Shown one piece after another: positions 1 through 9,013 of a stretch of 64,000 nt of DNA. Both the position numbers and the translations under genes were made by a program. Position 1 is the stretch's first letter. Each line of letters begins with the position of its first letter. The notes beneath the pieces are model-generated. The model made no database searches and had not been told where the DNA came from. It saw only the letters and a program-made list of their open reading frames with translations. The stretch spans positions 36,903,340 to 36,967,339 of the forward strand of contig NC_049911.1 of the NCBI RefSeq assembly GCF_001411555.2, read 5' to 3'. The stretch is from Juglans regia. Taxonomy: Eukaryota; Streptophyta; Magnoliopsida; Fagales; Juglandaceae.

Positions 1-1221
1 AGGCAGATAAATGTCTGAGCGAAAGAAATAAGAAAAGTTATCATGTCGGTCATGATCACCCCTCACCTAAAATAGTTTGTTTATGTAATTTTCTACGAGG
101 ACCTCATATCAGGTTTGTGAAGTCTGATTTATTTTTATAACAGCTCGATTTGGTGACTCGAGTACACGATAATGATTCATTACGGTTTTATGGTAAAGTT
201 TCAATGAGCCCTTTGGACGAAATTTTTTTAACCCTATTTGTGGCTTGATAAACGCCAAATAGAAAGTTAACTCGATGTTTGTAAAACAAATTGTTTGAGC
301 GAAATTCAGACAGAGAGTTCGCTTGACTCTCTCTCAACATGTCGCTCGAACAAATATCAGACAGAGAGTTTTCTCAAGCGCATAACGCGATAATTGAAGA
401 ATTAAGATTTTCGCTATGTAACCATATATATATTTATTATGAGCAGTATAGTCATCTAGAACAGTATATTTTGTTTCACGAATAATTTGTCATTCCTCAA
501 CATAATTTGGATATATATATATATATATATATAGTCGTGAATCTCATGAATGGAATTAGATGAGTAATATATCTGATTTCGTCTGATCCCACAACTTTTT
601 GTTTGTTTTCTTGGTAATACTGATTATGTTGTTGCGTGTTATGCAGGCAGCCATAATGAGAGAAGAAGCCATGAACGCAATATTAATAAGCTGCAACTGC
701 ATGTATGCTGCATATATAGCAGGCCAGATGTATCTACTCTCTTTCCAATAAGCATATTTTGCCATATTTTCTTTTCTAAGCCTATTAATGTAGTCTTGAT
801 CTGCAATTAATGATCTTTTATATTCTTTAAAATTCTTGCAATCCTACCCATTTATTTTTGTTTCCAAACCTAGTCTCATTCTTTAACATTCGCTCCGCAG
901 CTATTAAAAAATAAGAGATCTTGTGATTAGTTGAACGTGAACCTCCAGTTAGTTCTTACATCCATGATGGTAGTGACCAATCCAAGGAGGGAAACAGATA
1001 GCAAACATGTGGGAATAAGTAGGATATAGAATGTATAATAAATAACATGCATTTGAGTTGAAATAATTAATTTAATAACTTGAGGCTTAGGATATAAAAT
1101 TTGGTAAGTAATTTTAAAGACCAAAGACTTTTTTTTACATTTATTATACAATGTCAATGAGTTTGGAGAATGCCAAAAAATGTGAAATGCTCTAGTCACT
1201 AAAACATCTCATAAAAGTAAA

Positions 1222-1340
1222 TCCAGAGACTGACGTGATTTGATATGATACGCTAAATTGTGAAACAACTTTTTATTATAAAGAAGATATAACATATCAT
1301 ATGAAGTTATATCAATTTATGACTTGTGAGTTTATTTTTC
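1222..1340. repeat. Palindromic MITE-like element, diverged copy
   Basis: The left arm contains gactgacgtgatttgatatg and the right arm reads back as an imperfect inverted copy around a centre with 'ttattataaagaagat'. The same layout is seen, better preserved, at 38938-39060, so both look like members of one short inverted-repeat family. No clear target duplication was found. Confidence 0.45.
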
Positions 1341-2473
1341 TGAAGTAGCTGTAGCACTTCTCAATCCAACAGATAAATCACATGATTAGACCCCAACACT
1401 TCCAAATTTAAAAGCTAAGTGCAATTCTTAATCCAATGGTGACATTCTTTATCGAGTACTCCATAAATTACATTCTCATCTCATTTCATTGTATAAAATG
1501 TGACACTTTAATAACTATTAGACCATCCTTTATTTTTTTCAAAGAAAATATTAAAAATTTGATGCACAATGCAATCTCATAGTGAGGTAAAAGTGGAAGT
1601 AAGTATAGTTTGTAAAATTTTCCATCTTACCACATCATCACCACTTCACTTATAAGACTGTACATACTACATTCATTGCATCCACATTAATAAAGCACAA
1701 ATTAATTTGTTTTTTGCACTGCGTTTATAATAATTAATTACAAAAGTGAATTAAATGTTTTTTTAAGATAGTGTATTACAGAAAATAAAGTATAAACGAT
1801 CAAGAGAGGAAGAAGGTTCGCTTCCAACTTCACAATTAATTAGAGAGTAGAATGGCTCTATTCTGGCAAACTATATAACATCGTATCAACCATAAAATAC
1901 ACTTTCTTCGTATCCCTCCGCCCAGTCTTTTTTTTTTTTTTTTTTGTAGGAAAAGCGGGTTTAGATATTAGAGGTTATACAAAAAATCTATTGGAGAGAA
2001 TTCATTCCCCTTACTACTAATAATAATAAAAGGTGTGCAACTGATATATGCCTACATTGTGGCCTGTTTCCAACTGACAATTTCCCCACACACGTAGATC
2101 AAATCATGACAATAAACAGTGAGAAGGGAGAGGGGGGTGTTCTTATTACGACATATAAGGTAAAGGTGATTTCCTCCGTTTTAGCATATATACAGCAACT
2201 CCACAACACTACTTACAATACAAATTCAACAACTGCTCGGTCTAGCACAAAAATTATTAGATTATAAGTTTCATTTACAAAGGATGAGGATGTTGTACAG
2301 TTGAACGATTGTAGATACTAAGGAGTAACTAAGGATATGTTGCTTTATTTTTTCACGAAATCTGTAGCTTCCCCATCTGGCAAAACAAATCGTTGCCACA
2401 TTACAAGCATTGATAAGGACACATTTAACTAATAACAAGTAACAAAATTACATAGTGCTGGATATATGCAAGA

Positions 2474-2655
2474 GGGAAAATTCTACAAACCACACTCTTA
2501 TCCCGCATTCATCCCTACTTTGATGAGGTGCCATTACCTATCAACATTTACGTTTCTTCTTTTAAAACATAAAGGATGATCCAATGGTCATAAAAATGCC
2601 ACATTTTACATAATCGAATGAAGGTGGAATGTGAGTACGGTTTGTAGCATTACTT
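2474..2655. repeat. MITE-like inverted-repeat element
   Basis: The left end reads ggaaaattctacaaaccaca, and the right end, on the opposite strand, reads aatgctacaaaccgtactca, giving imperfect terminal inverted repeats of about 25-30 bp around a roughly 120-bp core without coding capacity. I could not find a matching target-site duplication, so the exact ends are uncertain. Confidence 0.4.
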
Positions 2656-3182
2656 AAAAAGTAAATATTCTTCGTCTTATTGATAAACACTAGGTGGCCT
2701 AATTTAAGGAGACTATTACATCCTTGCATCTGGTGGGTACCACACATACTCCGCCATAAGAAACAAATGCAACTAGGAGCAACTCACCACTAATAGGGTT
2801 GCAAGCCTTCTAACAGCAAACAGAATAAAATATCATGACACAGGAACCGGATGAGCTTGTTAAGAATATCATCCCAATGTAGTCATTCCAATGGAAGGGC
2901 TAGACATTAGATGCCTCATATAGAAGGCTATAGTTGATATAAGAAGCATTAGGTACCAATAAGCAAAAGGAATGGCAGCTGTAAGACTAAATGCTAATAC
3001 AGGGTCTTACTAAATTGACCCCAAAATACGGATATTTGGACTGGTTTACGGATTGAGGTTGCAGACTCAGAAATATAGCTAAAAGGTGAGGGCTTTAGGT
3101 GTCTTCTAGTCAAAAACTGTCCACAAATTACAGAAGTCAAAAGATGAGGAAAATTGGAATAAATCAAGAAAGAGTAGATAGG

Positions 3183-3716
3183 TGATAGGCCACGTCGTTC
3201 CACAAGACCCCGTAAACCAAATCCCAAATATTTGGGATAATCTGATACGTGAAGAAGGCATGCAGCGTGACTGGGTCAATGAGCAAGACTGGGTCCGTGA
3301 GCATATACGCATGAGGCGCGCATGAAATGCGCACGAGCGTAGCATGCATAACTGGTCAGCGAGCTTATACGCATGAAGCGCGCATGGCGTCCGCACGAGC
3401 GCACGAAGCGGATGATTTCCGTTAGTGTCATTCTATTTTTAAGCTCTGTTTTTATTCTGTTTTAGGCTCTGTTTCGTGAGCTGCAGTTTCGGTTCTTAGT
3501 CCGCAAGTCAGTCCGCATTTTCCATTATTGTTCCGCAAGTCAGTCCACAAGTCTGCTTTATTGTTTCCTTTTATTTCGGTGTAATTTTGCTATTTAAGCA
3601 GAGGAGAATTATTAATGAAGTATCAATCATTGTTGAGTCAAATTGTGGTACCTTCTCACCCGAAGAGAACAACTATCCTAGCATATTTACTTTATCCTCT
3701 GTGTTGGGACCTATCA
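3183..3716 (+). repeat. 5' LTR of the Ty3/gypsy element
   Basis: 534 bp, TG to CA, followed two bases later by the tRNA-Met-like primer-binding site. It contains a run of related GC-rich motifs (gcgcgcatg, gcgcacgagc, cgcacgagcgc) around 3310-3405. A TATA-like 'ctatttaag' near 3590 lies about 120 bp before the LTR end. It differs from the 3' LTR at three sites, one of them a CpG (G here, A in the 3' copy). Confidence 0.95.
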
Positions 3717-3745
3717 ATTGGCCTCAGAGCCAGGTTCATTTTACT

Positions 3746-6700
3746 ATGGGAACCAATAAAGAGAGAATTGAACATCTGGAGGCTGGACTCGGTGAAGTTC
3801 AAGAGGGGCTACACCGGATGGAGCTGGGCATGGCGGATCGATTGCGACACGTTGAAGAGACTCTTAACCGTCTCTCTGATGTGCTCCTTGCCAACCAAGA
3901 ACCTCCAAACCAAGGTAATCCAAACCGTGAAGGTCACAATGGGGGACGGTTTGTGGTATCCTCCAAAACGGCAAAATTAGAATTTCCGCGATTTTCAGGA
4001 GATGATCCGACGGAATGGTTCAACCGTGTAAACCAGTTTTTCGAGTTCCAAAATACTCCCGACAACCAAAAGGTTTCTTTAGCATCTTACCATTTGGAAG
4101 GAGAAGCCAACCAGTGGTGGCAATGGATTCGCAGGACTTTTCAAGATGAAGGTCGAGTTCTGTCATGGATCGATTTTGAAGAGGAACTCTGGGCGCGTTT
4201 TGGGCCATCAGACTGCAAAGACTTTGACGAGGCTCTGTCCCGTATTCGGCAGAAGGGTTCCATGCGTGATTACCAACGGGAATTCGAACAATTAGGCAAC
4301 CGGGTCAAAGGTTGGACACAGAAGGCTTTGGTGGGCACCTTCATGGGTGGTTTGAAGACAGAAATTTCGGATGGAATCCGTATGTTTAAACCACAAACTT
4401 TGAAAGATGCTATACGTTTTGCAAGGATGAGAGATGATCAACTAATGAGACAAAGGAGGGTCTTACGACCTGCCCCTCCATTACGAGCTCCCCCAGCTCT
4501 TCCACCAGCAAATCGGGCAGCACATGGCGCTCCAGTTCGACGACTGAGTTGGGAGGAAATGCAGCGACGACGTCTCCAAGGTTTATGTTTCAATTGTAAT
4601 GAACGTTTTACTGCAGGTCATAGATGTCAAGGGCCACGGATACTAATGTTGGAGGGCTACGAGGACGATAACAACGTTCCCTATGATGAAGTCAATGAAG
4701 AAAGAGATACGGGAAGACACCAGGAGGAGAATCTAGAACCAGAGATTACGTTGCATGCGTTAACGGGCTGGTCAGCGCCCAAGACCATGCGAGTAACGGC
4801 TAGAATCGGTGACCACGACGTCATTATATTAATCGACAGCGGATCAACTCACAATTTCCTGAGTGAGCGTTTAGCTAACTTGTTGCGATTACCGGTTATT
4901 CCAACAGAGACTTTTCCCGTTCGGGTTGCCAATGGAGAATCTCTTAGATGTCAAGGAAGGTTCGAAGGGGTACAAATCAATTTGCAGGGCACTGTGTTTT
5001 CCTTAACTCTTTATTCCTTACCTCTCACAGGCTTGGACGTAGTACTTGGGATTCAATGGCTTGAATTACTTGGTGCCGTGGTGTGCGACTGGAAACAGTT
5101 GACCATGGAATTTTTATGGGAAAACCAACCCAGGAGATTAATCGGCGTCGACGGGCAAGACATCCAAGCCGCGTCACTCAAGGAGCTAACCAAGGAATGT
5201 CGCCCCAGTCAAACGCTGTTTGCGTTATGCTTCCAGATCGCTCAAGCGGAACCACCGATGAAGATTCATCCCAGCATGCAAAAATTACTGCAGGAATTTT
5301 CTGATCTATTCATAGAGCCCTCTTGCTTACCACCACCAAGGGAAGTCGACCACTGCATTAATCTGAAGGAAGGAACCGAACCGATAAACGTTCGGCCTTA
5401 TCGGTACGCACATTATCAGAAAAATGAGATCGAAAAGCAGGTCCAGGACATGCTGCAATCGGGGCTTGTTCAAACCAGCACTAGCCCATTTTCATCACCC
5501 GTATTGCTAGTAAAAAAGAAAGACGGGAATTGGCGCTTTTGCACAGATTATCAAGCACTCAACGCCGCAACGATTAAAGATCGATTTCCGATACCAACAG
5601 TAGATGATATGTTGGATGAGCTCCACGGTGCTTCGTATTTTACCAAACTCGATCTGCGAGCGGGCTACCATCAGGTACGAGTTAAACCCAGTGACATCCA
5701 TAAAACTGCTTTTCGGACACATAATGGTCATTACGAATACTTAGTAATGCCGTTCGGTTTATGTAACGCGCCTTCAACATTTCAAGCTATCATGAACTCC
5801 ATCTTTCGTCCGCATCTTAGAAAATTTATATTAGTTTTCTTTGATGATATTCTAATCTATAGTCCGGATTGGGACCACCATTTATTACATGTAAGGCAAG
5901 CCTTTGAAATATTGAGGCAGCATCGATTTTTTGTAAAAACTAGCAAATGTGCATTTGGGCAGCAAGAACTGGAGTACTTGGTGCACATCATCACTAGTCA
6001 AGGCGTGAAAGTGGATGACAATAAAATTACTGCTATGGTAGCCTGGCCACAACCCACTAACATTTCGGAACTGCGTGGTTTTTTAGGCTTGACAGGTTAT
6101 TACCGGAAGTTCGTCAAAAACTACGGTATCATAGCTAGACCTCTCACCAATCTTCTAAAAAAGGGGCAATTCGGATGGCACGAGGAAGCTGAGCGTGCCT
6201 TTCTTGCGCTCAAACGGGCCATGACGACCACTCCTATATTGGCCATGCCAAACTTCAATGAATCTTTTACTATTGAAACGGATGCGTCGGGAGAAGGCAT
6301 CGGAGCAGTTCTATCTCAACGTGGCAAGCCAGTGGCTTACATGAGTCGAGCTCTCGGAGTGGCTAAGAAATCATGGTCAACGTACGCTAAGGAAATGTTG
6401 GCTATCATCGAAGCCATACGTACATGGCGGCCTTACCTTCTAGGCCAGAAATTCTATATTCAGACCGATCAATGTAGCCTCAAATATTTTTTAGAGCAGC
6501 GAATAGCAACTCTGGAGCAACAAAAATGGGTCGCTAAGCTGTTGGGTTACGATTATGAAATTACATACAAACCGGGCCGCGAAAACTCTGCAGCTGATGC
6601 TCTCTCTCGAAAACAGGGCAGTCCCGTCCTTCAAAATATTTTTTTTCCGCAAGTTAGCTTGTGGGAAGAAATTAAAAAAGCTGCGGAAACGGACCCCTAC

Positions 6701-7861
6701 ATCCAAGCAAAAAGCCGTGTGGCCACGGAACAACCTGGAAGTTCGTATACATGGTGCAAAGGACTCTTACGTTACAAAGGCAGGATTATTGTTCCGAACG
6801 ACACAGCCTTACGGGCTAAATTGCTGCACGAGATGCATGACACCAAGGTGGGGGGTCATTCGGGTGTCTTATGTACATTTAAGAAGCTGGGACAACAATT
6901 TTACTGGCCGGGGATGCATGGAGCAGTGCAGAACTACGTAAAAGGATGTGAAGTTTGCCAGAAAATTAAAACAGAAACCTTGTCTCCAGCCGGACTCCTT
7001 CAGCCACTACCCATTCCGTGCCAAGTATGGGACGACATCTCCCTAGATTTTATTGAAGGGTTACCGACCTCACAAGGGAGAGACACCATAATGGTAGTTG
7101 TCGACAGATTCAGTAAGTCTACACATTTCCTAACCTTAAGCCATCCTTTCACTGCAAAAAATGTGGCAGAAAAATTTGTCGAAGGCATTATCAAGCTGCA
7201 CGGGATGCCCAAGTCAATTGTTAGCGATCGGGATCCGATTTTCATCAGCAATTTTTGGCAAGAATTCTTCAAGATGTCGGGCACCAAACTGAAGCTCAGT
7301 TCCTCATACCATCCACAAACGGATGGCCAAACGGAAGTCGTCAACCGTTGCGTCGAACAATATCTACGGTGTTTTGTTCATCAGTGGCCCCGGAAATGGT
7401 GTTCATACTTACCTTGGGCTGAATATTGGTACAATACAACATACCACATTTCGACTGGAATGACTCCTTTCCAGGCGCTGTATGGGCGGTTACCACCCTC
7501 TATTCCGACGTACAAAGATGGCCTCTCTTCAGTACACGAAGTTGACCAACAACTCATGCGTCGAGATGAACTGCTACGGCAATTGAAGGTTAATTTGGAG
7601 AGGTCGCAGAATCGAATGAAGCAGTTGGCAGATAAAAAAAGAAGGGACATTACGTTCAATATCGGTGACTGGGTGTTGTTGAAGCTACATCCATATCGCC
7701 AGCAAACGGTCTTTAAACGGGTCCACCAAAAACTTGCTAGCCGTTTTTTCGGACCCTATCAAATTCTCGAAAAAATTGGGCCAGTTGCATATAAATTAAA
7801 ATTGCCGAAGGAAGCACGCATTCACCCGGTGTTTCATGTATCGCTATTTAAAAGCTACTAG
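3746..7861 (+). CDS. Gag-pol polyprotein of the Ty3/gypsy element
   Basis: A single open frame of 1,371 codons. I place the start at the ATG at 3746, just after the primer-binding site; the frame is open upstream into the LTR but only from a TTG. Visible domains are: retrotransposon gag (about residues 75-235); a zinc-knuckle-like CFNCNERFTAGHRC (about 281-295); aspartic protease DSGSTHNF (D364); reverse transcriptase with FFDD (D700, D701); RNase H starting at TDASGEGIG (D846); integrase zinc-binding region from about H1028; integrase catalytic D1101, D1161 and E1197 with 35 residues between the last two (DD35E); and a GPY/F module near the end. All catalytic residues are present. The frame stops at a TAG (7859-7861) directly before a chromodomain-like extension that stays in the same frame. 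Functional polyprotein up to that stop is plausible. Confidence 0.92.
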   Translation: MGTNKERIEHLEAGLGEVQEGLHRMELGMADRLRHVEETLNRLSDVLLANQEPPNQGNPNREGHNGGRFVVSSKTAKLEFPRFSGDDPTEWFNRVNQFFEFQNTPDNQKVSLASYHLEGEANQWWQWIRRTFQDEGRVLSWIDFEEELWARFGPSDCKDFDEALSRIRQKGSMRDYQREFEQLGNRVKGWTQKALVGTFMGGLKTEISDGIRMFKPQTLKDAIRFARMRDDQLMRQRRVLRPAPPLRAPPALPPANRAAHGAPVRRLSWEEMQRRRLQGLCFNCNERFTAGHRCQGPRILMLEGYEDDNNVPYDEVNEERDTGRHQEENLEPEITLHALTGWSAPKTMRVTARIGDHDVIILIDSGSTHNFLSERLANLLRLPVIPTETFPVRVANGESLRCQGRFEGVQINLQGTVFSLTLYSLPLTGLDVVLGIQWLELLGAVVCDWKQLTMEFLWENQPRRLIGVDGQDIQAASLKELTKECRPSQTLFALCFQIAQAEPPMKIHPSMQKLLQEFSDLFIEPSCLPPPREVDHCINLKEGTEPINVRPYRYAHYQKNEIEKQVQDMLQSGLVQTSTSPFSSPVLLVKKKDGNWRFCTDYQALNAATIKDRFPIPTVDDMLDELHGASYFTKLDLRAGYHQVRVKPSDIHKTAFRTHNGHYEYLVMPFGLCNAPSTFQAIMNSIFRPHLRKFILVFFDDILIYSPDWDHHLLHVRQAFEILRQHRFFVKTSKCAFGQQELEYLVHIITSQGVKVDDNKITAMVAWPQPTNISELRGFLGLTGYYRKFVKNYGIIARPLTNLLKKGQFGWHEEAERAFLALKRAMTTTPILAMPNFNESFTIETDASGEGIGAVLSQRGKPVAYMSRALGVAKKSWSTYAKEMLAIIEAIRTWRPYLLGQKFYIQTDQCSLKYFLEQRIATLEQQKWVAKLLGYDYEITYKPGRENSAADALSRKQGSPVLQNIFFPQVSLWEEIKKAAETDPYIQAKSRVATEQPGSSYTWCKGLLRYKGRIIVPNDTALRAKLLHEMHDTKVGGHSGVLCTFKKLGQQFYWPGMHGAVQNYVKGCEVCQKIKTETLSPAGLLQPLPIPCQVWDDISLDFIEGLPTSQGRDTIMVVVDRFSKSTHFLTLSHPFTAKNVAEKFVEGIIKLHGMPKSIVSDRDPIFISNFWQEFFKMSGTKLKLSSSYHPQTDGQTEVVNRCVEQYLRCFVHQWPRKWCSYLPWAEYWYNTTYHISTGMTPFQALYGRLPPSIPTYKDGLSSVHEVDQQLMRRDELLRQLKVNLERSQNRMKQLADKKRRDITFNIGDWVLLKLHPYRQQTVFKRVHQKLASRFFGPYQILEKIGPVAYKLKLPKEARIHPVFHVSLFKSY

Positions 7862-8185
7862 CTTAATGAAGACCTCAATCGGGAGGGGGCTGAAGCTAAA
7901 CGAGTTGAGTTACCACCTTTCTCCGACGATGGGGTAGTCATCTTAGAACCTCAAACTATTTTAGATTACCAATGGCTCAAGCAAGGGACTCAGATGGTTG
8001 AAGAAGGCTTGGTGCAATGGAAACACCTTCCACCCGAAGAGGCAACGTGGGAATCAACTGCCAAGCTGAAGGAAATGTTCCCGCGTCTGGACCTTGAGGA
8101 CAAGGATCCGCTTGTTGGGGGAAGTAATGATAGGCCACGTCATTCCACAAGACCCCGTAAACCAAATCCCAAATATTTGGGATAA
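7862..8185 (+). pseudogene. Chromodomain-like C-terminal tail of pol, cut off by one TAG
   Basis: The reading frame of the polyprotein continues without shift from the TAG at 7859-7861 to a TAA at 8183-8185. It includes VQWKHLPPEEATWE, which resembles the chromodomain-like tail that chromoviruses carry after integrase. The last residues are encoded by the first 58 bases of the 3' LTR. A single base change, CAG to TAG at a CHG methylation context, would explain the stop; that is an inference. Alternatives are stop readthrough or a family in which the tail is made separately. Confidence 0.75.
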
Positions 8186-8661
8186 TCTGATACGTGAAGA
8201 AGGCATGCAGCGTGACTGGGTCAATGAGCAAGACTGGGTCCGTGAGCATATACGCATGAGGCGCGCATGAAATGCGCACGAGCGTAGCATGCATAACTGG
8301 TCAGCGAGCTTATACGCATGAAGCGCGCATGGCGTCCGCACGAGCGCACGAAGCGGATGATTTCCGTTAGTGTCATTCTATTTTTAAGCTCTGTTTTTAT
8401 TCTGTTTTAGGCTCTGTTTCGTGAGCTGCAGTTTCGGTTCTTAGTCCGCAAGTAAGTCCGCATTTTCCATTATTGTTCCGCAAGTCAGTCCACAAGTCTG
8501 CTTTATTGTTTCCTTTTATTTCGGTGTAATTCTGCTATTTAAGCAGAGGAGAATTATTAATGAAGTATCAATCATTGTTGAGTCAAATTGTGGTACCTTC
8601 TCACCCGAAGAGAACAACTATCCTAGCATATTTACTTTATCCTCTGTGTTGGGACCTATCA
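8128..8661 (+). repeat. 3' LTR of the Ty3/gypsy element
   Basis: 534-bp partner of the 5' LTR, immediately followed by the target duplication atagg at 8662. The last 58 bases of the pol reading frame (8128-8185) lie inside this LTR, so the LTR start also encodes the C-terminus of the polyprotein. Confidence 0.95.
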
Positions 8662-9013
8662 ATAGGGAACTAAGGGATCCGGCCTTGGGTTTTTAGGCAT
8701 CATTTCCAATAGAAGATGCATGATACACATCACAGCAGAAAGTGCTTTCAATACCTTCTTCATTAGCTTCAATATATAATTTGATAGACAACATGGAATG
8801 CGTGCACAAGCATACTTGGACACCAAAACAGACTAGTTGTTGAAGGACCGACGAAAAAATCAAAACACCCACCAAAGGTCCAAAACTGACCCAAACACAA
8901 CGAAAACAAAATAAAGCCCAAAACACATTGAAAACCAGCTGACCAGAAGAACTGCAAGAACGAAATTATGGGTAAGGACCTATGTCAAGGAGAAGTAAGG
9001 CAGCAATTACCTC

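Larger units (their letters stand above)
1..3177. other. Gene-free spacer
   Basis: No coding region is supported here; all open frames are short and show no recognisable motif. The stretch is AT-rich and holds an (AT)n microsatellite near 511-532, a poly-T run near 1928-1945 and MITE-like inverted repeats (listed separately). At about 288-380 a short degenerate repeat occurs, in which cagacagagagtt is seen twice next to 'gagcga/gctcga' motifs. I see no exon or RNA gene. Confidence 0.6.
3183..8661 (+). mobile_element. Ty3/gypsy (chromovirus) LTR retrotransposon, near complete
   Basis: The element is 5,479 bp and runs LTR, primer-binding site, gag-pol, polypurine tract, LTR. Both LTRs are 534 bp, start TG and end CA, and differ at three positions. 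A perfect 5-bp target duplication (atagg) lies at 3178-3182 and 8662-8666. The primer-binding site at 3719-3731 matches the 3' end of initiator tRNA-Met except for two bases. A G-rich purine tract (8117-8124) sits three bases before the 3' LTR. The domain order protease, RT, RNase H, integrase is that of Ty3/gypsy, and a chromodomain-like tail places it among chromoviruses. The low LTR divergence marks a recent insertion. It lies about 350 bp beyond the ATG3 stop codon, in the opposite orientation. Confidence 0.95.

Noticed and set aside
3106..3396. Minus-strand frames shared by both LTRs
   Set aside because: They are antisense readings of a repeat-rich LTR segment and recur only because the LTR occurs twice.
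3587..3745. N-terminal extension of the gypsy polyprotein
   Set aside because: The frame is open only because a TTG is taken as start; it lies mostly in the LTR and the primer-binding site. The ATG at 3746 is the sensible start.
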